In this document: positions 35,799 through 44,947 of the stretch, one piece after another
Layout: each line of letters starts with the position of its first letter
Numbering within the stretch: the first letter of the stretch is position 1
Source of the DNA: CALDOK01 sp964481655
GTDB lineage: Bacteria; Myxococcota_A; UBA796; JAFGLY01
Assembly (NCBI GenBank): GCA_964481655.1
Contig: CAYZVO010000011.1
Coordinates: 1-64,000 of the forward strand
Reading direction: 5' to 3'
Length of the DNA: 64,000 nucleotides
Notes under the pieces: model-generated
The model's input: the letters and a program-made list of their open reading frames with translations, nothing else
Told to the model about the DNA's origin: nothing
Databases searched by the model: none
Translations under genes and position numbers: made by a program

Positions 35799-38700
35799 GT
35801 GGGCGCCCCCCCCATCCAGCTCGCCGGCGACTACGCCCCCGAGCGCGCGGACGCCTACGAGGCGCTGGTGGCCCGGGCCCTGGCCACCGCCCCGGCGGAG
35901 CTCGCCGAGCCCCTGGAGCAGTACCGGGCCAACCTCGAGGCCGGGCGCGCCGGCATGGCCATCAAGCACGCTCGCCGTGTGGCCACCACGCTCGTGCAGG
36001 CCGCCGCGGCGAGCACGCTGGTTGGGATGGACGACGAGCAGCTGGCCGAGCCGACCATCGAGGCGGTCATGGTCCTGCTGCTCGAGCAGCGCGACGCCGA
36101 GATCACAGTCTGGGTCGACGACCTGCTCGCGCCTCTGTTGGACCGCGAGGACCAGAGCCCGCTGCGGGGGTTGCTGCGGGGGTTGCTGGGCCGCGCCGAA
36201 ACCCGGGCCGCGCTGGCCCGCGTCGAGGCGAAGCCACCGCGGACCGAGCCCCGGGTTCCCTTCGAGACCTGGGCGCGGTCCCAGCTCGCGAAGGGCGGGC
36301 TCGAGGCCCTGGCGCTGGAGCTGCTCGAGGCCTGCACCACCCTCTGGGAGCCCGGCGATGGCGACACGGGCTCATCCTCGCTGGTGCCGCACCCGACGCT
36401 GCTGCTCGCCGAGCACAGCGCCGCGGCCACAGCCCGAGCGGTGGCCGCAGACCACCTCGCGCGGCGTCGCTATCCCGACGTGATCGCGATCCTGTACGGC
36501 CGCTACCGCCACGCCCTCGAGGCCGGGGATCACCCGGGGGCCGCGGAGTGCCGGCGAGGGCTGTTCGAGATCGGAGCGCAGCTGGTGTCCGCCATCCTGG
36601 TGGAGCACCTGCAGCGGGACCAGCACCGCATCGAGGGACCGGCACGCAGCGCGGTCAACAGGCTGCTGCAGCCCGCGATGCTGGCCCTGGCCGACTGGCT
36701 CCGGGAGATCCTGCTGCCCCTGGTCCAGGCCGGGGCCGAGGCCGGCCACCCCATCGCGGCCTCCCTCCAGGACAGCCTGCACCGGGAGCTGGTCCCGGGC
36801 CGCAGCGGTGCCGAGCTGCTCCATGAGGTCCCCGAGCTGCGCAACCGGAGCGCCCACGCCGGGGCGCCCTACGACCCGGCGGTGGCCCGCGCCGACCTCG
36901 CCCGCCCCGGACACGAGGCCCTGCTCTACGAGCTGCTGGCCGCCTTGGCGTCCCTGCGCGGCTGGGGCTCGCTGCGGGCGGTGGGCCCCCTGGACGATGG
37001 TCAGACCCGGGTGGTCCTGCGGGACGCCGAAGGCGAGCGCACGACCGAGCTTCGCAGCGAGCGCAGCCTCGCACCGGGCCACTACCACCTGGTGGATCTC
37101 AGGGGCCCTCGCGACCAGCTCGACGCCGCACAGCTGATCGACCTGGCGCCGCTGGTGGTGTTCCTCCCCTCCCCGGACCGGCCCGAAGGAGCGCCCGAAC
37201 CCTACCTGTTCCAGCGGCTGGAGCTGCTCGGCGACGAGAAGCACTACGTCAGCCACCGGGGCCTGCGGGCGCAGACCACGGCGCGGTTCAATCAGGGGTT
37301 CGAGGCGCTGGGCACACGCTGGCTCGGCGGCCTGCCTGCGGCTTCGCCAACGAGCGAGGACACGGTCTGGGCCCGCTTCCGGCGCCTGGCCCGCCAGAGC
37401 ACCCACCGCTACCTGGCGGCCATGACGGCCGGGCGCGTCCGCAGCGCCCGCGTCTCCGACGCCCAGGTCGGTGTCGGCGCGAAGTACGACCCGGATCTCT
37501 ACGTGCCCCGGCGGTCCCAGCAAGCGGCCCTGGCGGCCTTCGAGCGCACCAGCGAGCGCAGCGGCTTCGTGCTGCTGGGAGGCTCGGGCGCGGGCAAGAC
37601 CAACCTGCTATGCCACGAGGCGCAACGGCTGGAGGACGCCGGCCACCTGGTGCTGTTGGTCAACGCCAGCAGCTTCTCGAGCCTGACGCCGACGGCCCTG
37701 ATCCACGAGACCTTCGAGAGCCGCACACCCATCGCCGAGCTGCTGAGCTACCTCGACGAGCTGGCGGACAGGAACGAGCGCCAGGTCTACCTGATCTTCG
37801 ACGCCATCAACGAGTGCGTCCGCCCTGGAGACAGCGCCGGTGGCGGCGTCGGCCCCGCGGCCTTGATCGAACGCCTGGACCAGCTGATCCTCAGCCACGG
37901 GATGGCGCGGGTGAAGCTGGTGATGAGCTGCCGCAGCTACACCTGGGAAGAGGCCAAGCGCGAGCGAAACATGGGGCTCGATCCCGGGCGCTACTTCACC
38001 AGCCGCGACATCGGTGGCGAAGACGAGCACGCCCACGAGCATCACCTCGGCGGCTTCACTCCCCAGGAGCTCGCCGACGCCTACCAGCGCTACCAGCGAG
38101 CCTTCGAGCTGCAGACCAGCTGGGAGGAGCTCGACAGCGAGGAGCCTCCCGAGCGCCTGCGCCTGCTGAGCGACCCCTTCCGCCTCAACCTGCTGGCCCA
38201 CCACTACCGGGGCCGCGCCCTGCCCGAACGCTTCGACTCCCTGGGCCTGATGCGGGTGGTCTTCGAGCACCTGGCCCCAGGCGGCGAGAGCGAGCGCCAG
38301 GGCATGATGGACATGCTGGTGGAGCTGGTGGCCGAGCTGTGGCGCGGACGCAGGGACACGCTCCCCGAGCGACAGCTGCACGGCCTCACGCGGCCCCGCG
38401 ACGGGCGCGCCGCGCCCCTGAGCTACGCCCTGTGGTTCGACGACCAGCGCCACCGATCCCGCTTCCTCCGGGCGGCGCTGGACGCAAACGTGCTGCGCAT
38501 CGAGCGCGGCGGCTACGAGCCGGAGCTGCGCTTCACCTTCGATCGCCTGCACGAATACCTGCTGGCGCAGCACTTCCTGGACCGCCTGCGGGCGGCCGGC
38601 GGGGAGCGCGAGCCCGCGGCCTTCTTCCACGAGCACATCGAGCAGCTGGGCGACTACGCCGTGGGCTGGGGTGCGCTGCGCAACGCCGTGCTGATGCAGT

Positions 38701-41036
38701 GCGCCCGGGACAGCAGCGACGCCCCCCTGGCGAGCCTGGCCGAGAGCCCGCACTACGACTGCCGCTCCATGGCGGTCGAGGCGGTCTCGACCCTCACCCG
38801 GGAGCGCCCGGAGAAAGGCCTGCAGCTGCTCGAGCGCCTGCTGGAGCCCGGGCCGGCGCTGGCCCAGGCCGCGGACGCCGACTTCGAGGCCGCCGAGTCC
38901 ATCCGCCGCAGCAAGGGCGCCCTGGAGCGCCGACGGCGCCTGTTCATCGGCCTGGTGCGCAGGCTGTACCGCTGGAAGCTCAGCAACGCCCGCGCGCAGC
39001 GCGACGCCCTGCGGGAGACCCTCGCCCCCTTCGTGGCCCGCAAGCGGGTGGTGCTCAAGGTCCTGTACGACCTGTACCGGGATCCGAGCTTCGACGTCTT
39101 CCGAGGGCACGGTTCGCGCTCGGCGGCGTCGGTGATGAGCGGCGCCCTGGCCGACCGGGACAGCGCCCAGCGCGGGGCGACCACCCTGCACCTGTACTAC
39201 CTGTGGCACGAGCGCCCCGAGCGCGTGCTGCGCACCATCGAGGACCACCTGGACGCCTACCTGCAGCTGGGGCTGTTCAGGCGCTACCGCCGCAGCACCA
39301 TCCGCACCCGGGTGGAGCCCTGCGCCCGCCTGTCGGCCCTGGCCCTGTGCGACGCCCTGCTGACCGGTCGAGGCAAGGAACACCTGCCGGCCTTCAAGGC
39401 CCTGTGGCGCCGGGTCATCGCGCGCCTGGTGGGCGGGCAGACCATCGAGCGGATCCGCCCCCTGATCCAGCTGATCCTCACCGGCGCTGGGCGGGGCCTG
39501 TCCGAGTACGTGAACAACATGACCGAGTACCAGCACTTCTGGGACGAGGTCCCCACCTTCGGCCCCGGCTGGAACCGCAAGCGCTTCGTGCAGCTGGTGG
39601 ACTGGCTCGAGCCCGGTCGCCCCGGCTTCGAGGACCAGGCCCAGCTCATCGCCCAGGGCGCGGCGCTGGGCGACGCCATGAGCAACTACCTGATCGAGCG
39701 GGTGCTCATCGCCCAGGGCGTGGACCACTACCCACGGGTGCAGGGGCTCATCGCCCGGATCTTCGAACAGAAGAACAAGCTGCCGCACTACACGCAGATG
39801 TCCATGCTGTACGTGCTGTTCCACATGATGGACAAGTCCGAGGCCATCGACCCCGACGCCTTCGACGACTTCGAGCGCTTCATGCGGGGCTGGACCGAGG
39901 CCACCTACGGCACCTTCCAGGGCCACTACAACCGGGCCGCCAACGAAGGCCGCCCCTACAAGCAGTACACCCTGAACTGGTACGGCGCCCTGCACGGCAA
40001 GCGCTGGGGCGACGGCGCCCGGCCGCTCACCCTGTTCCACGAGTACGCCGAGCGGGCCTTCGCCTCCGGGGACACCCGGCTGTTCCTCTACGTGCTCGAC
40101 AACATCGCCATGCTGGCCGCCGACTTCGGCTACTGGAAGAGCGCCATCGGGGCCTTCGAGCACTGCCTGCGCCTGTTCCGCGAGCCCCGGGACCTCGAGC
40201 GCTTCGTGCGCGAGGGCTGTGGCCAGGTGGTGGACATCCGCGCCCACCTCGCCGGCACCCTGGCCACCATCCGCGGCTACTACCCGGCCGAGGTGGACCA
40301 CTTCGTGCGCGAGGAGCTGGCCACCACCGGCTTCCCGGGCTTCGAGCGCTTCCGCCAGGACCTGCTCAACGTCGAGTCCGGCGAGAAGCTCGGCGACCTG
40401 CTGACCCACAAGTTCGGCAACCTGTTCGTGCACGGCATCGTGCACAGCCCCGACATCCGGGCCCAGATCCAGCAGGTGCTGCGCCTGGCGCCCACCAAGG
40501 CCAGCGCCGCCACCATCCCCCGGGTGGTGGCCTCCACCGTGGGTGGCCCCCTGCTGGGCTACGACCTGCGCAACCCCAGCTACGGCGTCCAGCCCACCTG
40601 GATCCCCGAAGGTCGGGCCGACAAGGCCCTGGTGTGGGTCCTCGAGATCGTCTACCGGCTGGTCTGGCTCCCGGTGCGGCTGAGCTACTCGCTGTTCGGC
40701 TGGGCCAAGCTGGACTGGGTGCTGCTGGACCTGCTGTCCATCCCCGGCGCCCTGCTGCGGGCGGGGGGTTCGCTGTTCGGAGAGCGCGGCCGCGTCTGGG
40801 GCGTGCGGGCCAACGCCCTCGAGCACAGCTACCTGGTCTGTCGCTTCTGCCCCGAGGAGCGCCGGGCCCTGCGCGACCCCACAGAAGCGGGCACCACCTG
40901 CATGTGGGCCGCCCGCTGGGCCCGCGGCGAGTTCGAGATCGAGCCCCACTTCGGGGCTCGCAACTGGATGAAGCAGTACGTCACCGACACCGACCTGACC
41001 GACTATGCCCACCTGGCTATCACCGACGAGGAGTAG
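35799..41036 (+). CDS. Giant STAND/NACHT-like NTPase with HEPN-like motif
   Basis: 1745 residues from GTG 35799, 3 bases after the previous stop. Residues 1-330 are helical. Arg348-Asn-Arg-Ser-Ala-His353 fits the Rx4H motif (usually RNxxxH) of HEPN RNase-like domains, inside a helical block. The NTPase core has Walker A Gly-Gly-Ser-Gly-Ala-Gly-Lys-Thr (594-601), a Walker B of the STAND kind, Leu-Ile-Phe-Asp-Ala-Ile-Asn-Glu with Asp668, and a sensor Ser-Cys-Arg-Ser. Residues about 900-1550 are a long helical-repeat array, the usual sensor part of such proteins. The last 150 have hydrophobic stretches (near 1610-1650) that may bind a membrane. STAND NTPases switch on when a ligand binds the repeats; many are antiphage or cell-death proteins. 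Function here is inferred. Confidence 0.75.
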   Translation: MGAPPIQLAGDYAPERADAYEALVARALATAPAELAEPLEQYRANLEAGRAGMAIKHARRVATTLVQAAAASTLVGMDDEQLAEPTIEAVMVLLLEQRDAEITVWVDDLLAPLLDREDQSPLRGLLRGLLGRAETRAALARVEAKPPRTEPRVPFETWARSQLAKGGLEALALELLEACTTLWEPGDGDTGSSSLVPHPTLLLAEHSAAATARAVAADHLARRRYPDVIAILYGRYRHALEAGDHPGAAECRRGLFEIGAQLVSAILVEHLQRDQHRIEGPARSAVNRLLQPAMLALADWLREILLPLVQAGAEAGHPIAASLQDSLHRELVPGRSGAELLHEVPELRNRSAHAGAPYDPAVARADLARPGHEALLYELLAALASLRGWGSLRAVGPLDDGQTRVVLRDAEGERTTELRSERSLAPGHYHLVDLRGPRDQLDAAQLIDLAPLVVFLPSPDRPEGAPEPYLFQRLELLGDEKHYVSHRGLRAQTTARFNQGFEALGTRWLGGLPAASPTSEDTVWARFRRLARQSTHRYLAAMTAGRVRSARVSDAQVGVGAKYDPDLYVPRRSQQAALAAFERTSERSGFVLLGGSGAGKTNLLCHEAQRLEDAGHLVLLVNASSFSSLTPTALIHETFESRTPIAELLSYLDELADRNERQVYLIFDAINECVRPGDSAGGGVGPAALIERLDQLILSHGMARVKLVMSCRSYTWEEAKRERNMGLDPGRYFTSRDIGGEDEHAHEHHLGGFTPQELADAYQRYQRAFELQTSWEELDSEEPPERLRLLSDPFRLNLLAHHYRGRALPERFDSLGLMRVVFEHLAPGGESERQGMMDMLVELVAELWRGRRDTLPERQLHGLTRPRDGRAAPLSYALWFDDQRHRSRFLRAALDANVLRIERGGYEPELRFTFDRLHEYLLAQHFLDRLRAAGGEREPAAFFHEHIEQLGDYAVGWGALRNAVLMQCARDSSDAPLASLAESPHYDCRSMAVEAVSTLTRERPEKGLQLLERLLEPGPALAQAADADFEAAESIRRSKGALERRRRLFIGLVRRLYRWKLSNARAQRDALRETLAPFVARKRVVLKVLYDLYRDPSFDVFRGHGSRSAASVMSGALADRDSAQRGATTLHLYYLWHERPERVLRTIEDHLDAYLQLGLFRRYRRSTIRTRVEPCARLSALALCDALLTGRGKEHLPAFKALWRRVIARLVGGQTIERIRPLIQLILTGAGRGLSEYVNNMTEYQHFWDEVPTFGPGWNRKRFVQLVDWLEPGRPGFEDQAQLIAQGAALGDAMSNYLIERVLIAQGVDHYPRVQGLIARIFEQKNKLPHYTQMSMLYVLFHMMDKSEAIDPDAFDDFERFMRGWTEATYGTFQGHYNRAANEGRPYKQYTLNWYGALHGKRWGDGARPLTLFHEYAERAFASGDTRLFLYVLDNIAMLAADFGYWKSAIGAFEHCLRLFREPRDLERFVREGCGQVVDIRAHLAGTLATIRGYYPAEVDHFVREELATTGFPGFERFRQDLLNVESGEKLGDLLTHKFGNLFVHGIVHSPDIRAQIQQVLRLAPTKASAATIPRVVASTVGGPLLGYDLRNPSYGVQPTWIPEGRADKALVWVLEIVYRLVWLPVRLSYSLFGWAKLDWVLLDLLSIPGALLRAGGSLFGERGRVWGVRANALEHSYLVCRFCPEERRALRDPTEAGTTCMWAARWARGEFEIEPHFGARNWMKQYVTDTDLTDYAHLAITDEE

Positions 41037-41040
41037 GTCC

Positions 41041-41904
41041 ATGCCCCGCCCCGTCCCGCTGCTCACCGCCGGCCTGCTGCTGCTGTCGGGCTGCGTGCAC
41101 CAGTTCCTCTGCCGACCCGACCACAGCCCCGCCACCCCCTGGACGGACCTGGGCGAGGTCCCCGGGGGTGCGGAGCGCTACCCACCCCAGGGCATGACCC
41201 TGATGGGGGACCAGCTGGTCTTCACCAACCACTGGAACGACACCAAGAGCGGCGTGTACCTGGTGGACCCGGACAGCATGACCGTGCTCGAGGAACGAGA
41301 GATGCCCCCCGAGGCCGTGCACACCAGCGGGCTGGGCTGGGACGGCGAGACCCTGTGGGCCGTGGACTACAAGTCGCTGCTGATCTACGCCATCGACCCG
41401 GTCGCCAGCTTCGAGGGCGACCAGGTGGTGGTGACCTCCACCTGGCCCACCGGGCTGGGGGGTAGCTCGGCGCTGACCTGCTTCGAGCTCGACGGTGTGT
41501 GGTGGCTGGCGGTCTCCGACTTCATGAACTCGGCCCGCACCTACGTCTTCCCCCGGGACGCCATCGACGGGCTGCACCAGCAGCCGCTGGACGAGCTGGC
41601 CACCATCTCCTTCCCCAACGGGACCTTCTCCCAGGGCCTGACCTGGGACGGCCGCTACCTGCTCGAGACCGTGGGCAACCGCGGCGTGGACCGCATCGAG
41701 GTCTACGACATCGTCGAGGCCCTGCGACAGGAGGACTCGTCCCTGGTGCACAACCTGGGCAACTTCGCCGCCCCCGAGCAGGCGGGCGAGGATCTCGCGA
41801 CCGACGGCGACCGCCTGTGGACCTCCGACGAGCACAGCTACCGCTGGTACAGGCTCGACGGCCTGCAGGACACGGTGCGCTACCTCGAGCAGCAGGCGGA
41901 GTGA
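41041..41904 (+). CDS. Lipoprotein with a propeller-like domain
   Basis: 287 residues from ATG 41041; AGGAG overlaps the stop codon of the NTPase gene. The lipobox is Leu-Ser-Gly-Cys. The mature part has repeated Gly-Leu-Gly-Trp-Asp-Gly-Glu-Thr-Leu-Trp and Gly-Leu-Thr-Trp-Asp-Gly-Arg-Tyr-Leu motifs, as in glutamine cyclotransferase-like or similar five-bladed propellers. No catalytic residues can be assigned. It is 5 bases from the CysQ-like gene. Confidence 0.75.
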   Translation: MPRPVPLLTAGLLLLSGCVHQFLCRPDHSPATPWTDLGEVPGGAERYPPQGMTLMGDQLVFTNHWNDTKSGVYLVDPDSMTVLEEREMPPEAVHTSGLGWDGETLWAVDYKSLLIYAIDPVASFEGDQVVVTSTWPTGLGGSSALTCFELDGVWWLAVSDFMNSARTYVFPRDAIDGLHQQPLDELATISFPNGTFSQGLTWDGRYLLETVGNRGVDRIEVYDIVEALRQEDSSLVHNLGNFAAPEQAGEDLATDGDRLWTSDEHSYRWYRLDGLQDTVRYLEQQAE

Positions 41905-41908
41905 GCCC

Positions 41909-42784
41909 ATGGGAGCGCTGGACGGCGTCCTCGCCGCGGCCCTCGACGCTGCCCGGGCCGCGGGCCGCGCCATCGTGGCGGTGCGCGACAGCCAGCAGCT
42001 GGGCGTCGAGACCAAGGACGGCGGCGATCCCGTAGGGCGGGCCGATCTGGCCTCCAACCGCCTGCTCTGTCCGGCGCTGGTGCAGGCGCTGCCGGGCGCG
42101 GGGCTGCTGAGCGAAGAGCGCCTGGACGCCCTGGAGGATCCCTGGGTCCACGGACGGGTCGAGGCTGCCCTCGCCCGCGGCACTGCGGCCGCGTGGTGCT
42201 GGGTGGTGGACCCCCTGGACGGCACCCGGGACTTCATCGCCGACACCGACGACTTCGGCGTCAACATCGGCCTGCTCCACCACGGCCAGCCCGTGCTCGG
42301 CGTGAACCACTACCCGGCCCACCGCGAGACCTTCATGGCCGTGCGCGACGGCGGCGCTTGGCTCGACGCCGGTGGCTCCCTGCAGCGGCTGCGGGTCTCG
42401 GAGCGCCGGGACCCGGCCACCCTGCGCATGCTCTGCAGCCGCAGCCGCCGGGATCGGGACTTCGAGCGGGTGGCCGAGGCCGTCGGCGTCGGCGCCCTGG
42501 TGGGCCGGGGCTCCATGGGCCTCAAGCTGGCCACCATCGCCGCAGGGCGGGCCGAGCTGACCATGACCCTGTCCAGCCGCAGCCACCTGTGGGACTCGTG
42601 TTCGGGTGAAGTGATCCTGCACGAGGCCGGGGGTCGCATCACCCGGCTGGACGGCGCCCCCATCGACTACCGGCAGCCGGAGACCCCGCTGGCTGGGGGG
42701 ACCCTGGCCAGCCATGGGTACGACCACGAGAGGCTGCTGGGGATCGTGCGAACCGCGCTGGGGATCACAACACCAGCTGGATGA
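41909..42784 (+). CDS. Inositol monophosphatase family protein, CysQ-like
   Basis: 291 residues. Metal motifs are Ser-Glu-Glu (near 68), Trp-Val-Val-Asp-Pro-Leu-Asp-Gly-Thr-Arg-Asp-Phe (95-106) and Leu-Trp-Asp-Ser-Cys-Ser-Gly-Glu-Val-Ile-Leu near the end. Pro-Leu-Asp-Gly-Thr followed by Arg/Lys-Asp-Phe is usual for 3'(2'),5'-bisphosphate nucleotidases, which remove PAP in sulfate assimilation; inositol phosphatases are close relatives. No sulfate gene is nearby, so the substrate stays open. The end overlaps the convergent gene by 20 bases. Confidence 0.85.
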   Translation: MGALDGVLAAALDAARAAGRAIVAVRDSQQLGVETKDGGDPVGRADLASNRLLCPALVQALPGAGLLSEERLDALEDPWVHGRVEAALARGTAAAWCWVVDPLDGTRDFIADTDDFGVNIGLLHHGQPVLGVNHYPAHRETFMAVRDGGAWLDAGGSLQRLRVSERRDPATLRMLCSRSRRDRDFERVAEAVGVGALVGRGSMGLKLATIAAGRAELTMTLSSRSHLWDSCSGEVILHEAGGRITRLDGAPIDYRQPETPLAGGTLASHGYDHERLLGIVRTALGITTPAG

Positions 42785-43847
42785 GCTCCCAGGCGCCGCC
42801 GCCGGCGCTGACGGACAGCCAGACGCCGTCGCTGCCCGCGGCCATGCTGTCCAGGTAGTTCGCCCCGGCGTCCTGGCAGGAGGGTTCCTGGGCGTCCAGC
42901 GCCGCCGAGCAGAGCTCGACGCCGCCCTCCGGCCCACGCCGAGCCCAGACCAGCACGCGGTCCTCGGTCCAGACCGGGGTGATGTGGGACAGCACGCGCC
43001 CGCTGTCGTCGAGGGCCTCGGGGGTCCCCCAGGCACCGTCGAAGCTGGACCTGAGCAGGTGGGTCCCGCGGTCGTCCCAGGCCAGCACGCCCAGGGCCAG
43101 GCCGCCGTCCACCGCCTGCAGGGCCGGGCGCTCCTGGCGACCGTAGCTGTGGCCGGAGGTGTCCTGCAGGGGGAGCAGGTAGGCCTGGCCATAGGTGGCG
43201 CGACCGCCGACGGGCCAGCGGAGGTGGTACAGCTCGACCTGACGATCGTAGCGAGCGGCGGCGATGTCCCGCCCCGCGGCCACCGCGACCCAGCTCGAGC
43301 CCCCGGCGTACACCATCGAGGGGTGCAGGGGATAGCCCTCGGTGCTCTCCTGCGCGGCGACCTCCCAGCCGAGCTCCTCGGACCAGCGCATCACCCGGAT
43401 GTGCATGTACAGCGCGTGGGGCGTGGCGAGCAGGTCGTCGCCGCTGTGCTGGTTGGTGAAGGACAGCAGCAGGTGGCCGTGCTCGTCCAGCGCCATCGCG
43501 GGCTCGAAGTAGGGGCTGGCGTGGAAGAAGGGCAGGTCCAGATCCTGCCACTCGCCCCCGGCCTCCCGACGGCTGCAGTGGGCCTGCCAGGGCCAGAGGG
43601 TCTCGCCCTGGGTGAGGGCCAGGGATCGCCAGCAGGCGTAGTCTGCGTCCTCACCGCGGAGGACCCGCGGGGCCTCGAGCATCAGCGGGTCCGGGTCGGA
43701 CACCAGGCTCTCTCCCACCTGCAGGGTGTGGCGGTTGTCCGGATCTCCGGTGCTCACCTGCCACGCCACCAGGTCCTGGGAGGCGGCGACCTGCCGCGCG
43801 GCGCCGGGAGGCGGGCCCTCTGGCGGGTCGTCCAGCAGCTCGTCCAT
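42765..43847 (-). CDS. C-terminal part of a split lipoprotein: propeller-like domain (possible frameshift)
   Basis: 360 residues if translation starts at ATG 43847, which overlaps the stop of the upstream ORF (TGATG). There is no signal peptide. The same frame, read back from 43847 to about 43906, encodes Gly-Leu-Gly-Leu-Thr-Leu-Ala-Thr-Leu-Ala-Gly-Leu-Pro, the sequence expected to follow the point where the upstream ORF loses its family pattern. So this is probably the second half of one protein. The body has propeller-like repeats (Leu-Leu-Leu-Ser-Phe-Thr-Asn-Gln-His, Gly-Val-Leu-Ala-Trp-Asp-Asp-Arg). Alternatively the two pieces are made separately through stop-start coupling. Confidence 0.65.
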   Translation of the reverse strand: MDELLDDPPEGPPPGAARQVAASQDLVAWQVSTGDPDNRHTLQVGESLVSDPDPLMLEAPRVLRGEDADYACWRSLALTQGETLWPWQAHCSRREAGGEWQDLDLPFFHASPYFEPAMALDEHGHLLLSFTNQHSGDDLLATPHALYMHIRVMRWSEELGWEVAAQESTEGYPLHPSMVYAGGSSWVAVAAGRDIAAARYDRQVELYHLRWPVGGRATYGQAYLLPLQDTSGHSYGRQERPALQAVDGGLALGVLAWDDRGTHLLRSSFDGAWGTPEALDDSGRVLSHITPVWTEDRVLVWARRGPEGGVELCSAALDAQEPSCQDAGANYLDSMAAGSDGVWLSVSAGGGAWELIQLVL

Positions 43848-44914
43848 CACCAGCCCGGTGCTGTAGGGCTGCGGGAGGCCCGCCAGCGTGGCGAGGGTGA
43901 GCCCGAGGCCTCGAGGGTCCACACCACCGACGCCTCCGCGCCCGCCCGGATCCCAGGCCCCAGCAGCAGGATCGGGACCTCGCGGCAGCCGGTGCAGGCG
44001 CAGTGGTGGCTCTCCCAGGGATACTCGTCGTCCACGAAGCGATGCCGGCCGTGATCCGAGAACACCGCGACCAATGTCCTGTCGGCCACGCCGCTGTCCG
44101 GGCTCTGGATCCACGACCACAGCTCCGCGATGGGCTCGTCCAGCGCCTGCACGGACTTGCTGTGGATCTCCGGGCGCTCGTGGCCCGAGCGATCGACGTC
44201 GTGGAGGTTGGCGAGGACCACCCGCGCGCCGTCAGCGAGCAGGGTCCGGACGTCGTCGATGAGCACGGTGTCGTCGGTGGAGGGCTGCAGGTCGCTGGCG
44301 TCTTCCCGGTCGGCTATCGTGTCCGCGTCCACGACCTGGCCGTCGTCGGTGTGGAAGCGGTTGGCGGCCCTGAGTTCCTCGCCGTAGCCGGGGGCGATGC
44401 TGTAGCCGAAGGGGATCATGTGGATGGTGTTGTGGGTCAACACCACCTGCTCGGCCTCTGATCCCCACTGCTCCCGGGCGTGCTCGAAGAGGGTCGGGAC
44501 CTGGGGCCGGAAGAAGCCGCCGCCGTCCCCGAGCACCAGGGGCCCCGAGGGGGTGCGATAGCCGGTGAGGAAGTCGGAGTGGGCCGGCTGGGTCGAGGTG
44601 TCGCCGATGACGAAGCCCGGGCGCACCACAGCACCCTGGGGCAGCAGCTCGTCGCGCACCGTGGGCATGATCTCCGCGGTGGGTCCGCCGTAGGCGTCGG
44701 ACCAGCCTTCGCCGTGGCAGCTCTCGTCCGCGAAGGTCTCCTCGATGCGGGCGCCGTCGACCACCAGCATCACCAGCCGCAGGCCCTCGCTGGACGCCGC
44801 GCTGTCGCCGCCGCTGTCCGTGGCATCGCGCTGGCACCCTGCGACGGCCAGCGCGCCCAGGACAGCGAGAATGCTGGCTGCGCGGTGGGTGGGCGAGGGG
44901 CGGGCGACGCTCAT
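43847..44914 (-). CDS. N-terminal part of a split lipoprotein: alkaline phosphatase/sulfatase-superfamily domain
   Basis: 355 residues; the lipobox is Val-Ala-Gly-Cys. Motifs are Leu-Val-Val-Asp-Gly-Ala-Arg (metal Asp), Asp-Thr-Ser-Thr-Gln-Pro-Ala-His-Ser with Thr where sulfatases have Cys/Ser, Asp-Val-Asp-Arg-Ser-Gly-His and Phe-Ser-Asp-His-Gly-Arg-His. The family pattern continues to Leu-Leu-Gly-Pro-Gly-Ile ... Thr-Leu-Glu, then changes to a Ser/Pro/Arg-rich tail of 20 residues with no homologous look. The +1 reading frame takes over the expected sequence at about 43906-43910. One lost base in CTCGAGgcCTCGGG would explain this (for example, an original GAG-GAC-CTC). Confidence 0.75.
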   Translation of the reverse strand: MSVARPSPTHRAASILAVLGALAVAGCQRDATDSGGDSAASSEGLRLVMLVVDGARIEETFADESCHGEGWSDAYGGPTAEIMPTVRDELLPQGAVVRPGFVIGDTSTQPAHSDFLTGYRTPSGPLVLGDGGGFFRPQVPTLFEHAREQWGSEAEQVVLTHNTIHMIPFGYSIAPGYGEELRAANRFHTDDGQVVDADTIADREDASDLQPSTDDTVLIDDVRTLLADGARVVLANLHDVDRSGHERPEIHSKSVQALDEPIAELWSWIQSPDSGVADRTLVAVFSDHGRHRFVDDEYPWESHHCACTGCREVPILLLGPGIRAGAEASVVWTLEASGSPSPRWRASRSPTAPGW

Positions 44915-44947
44915 GGGGACCTGTGGTGATCCCGTCTCCAGCGTGGT

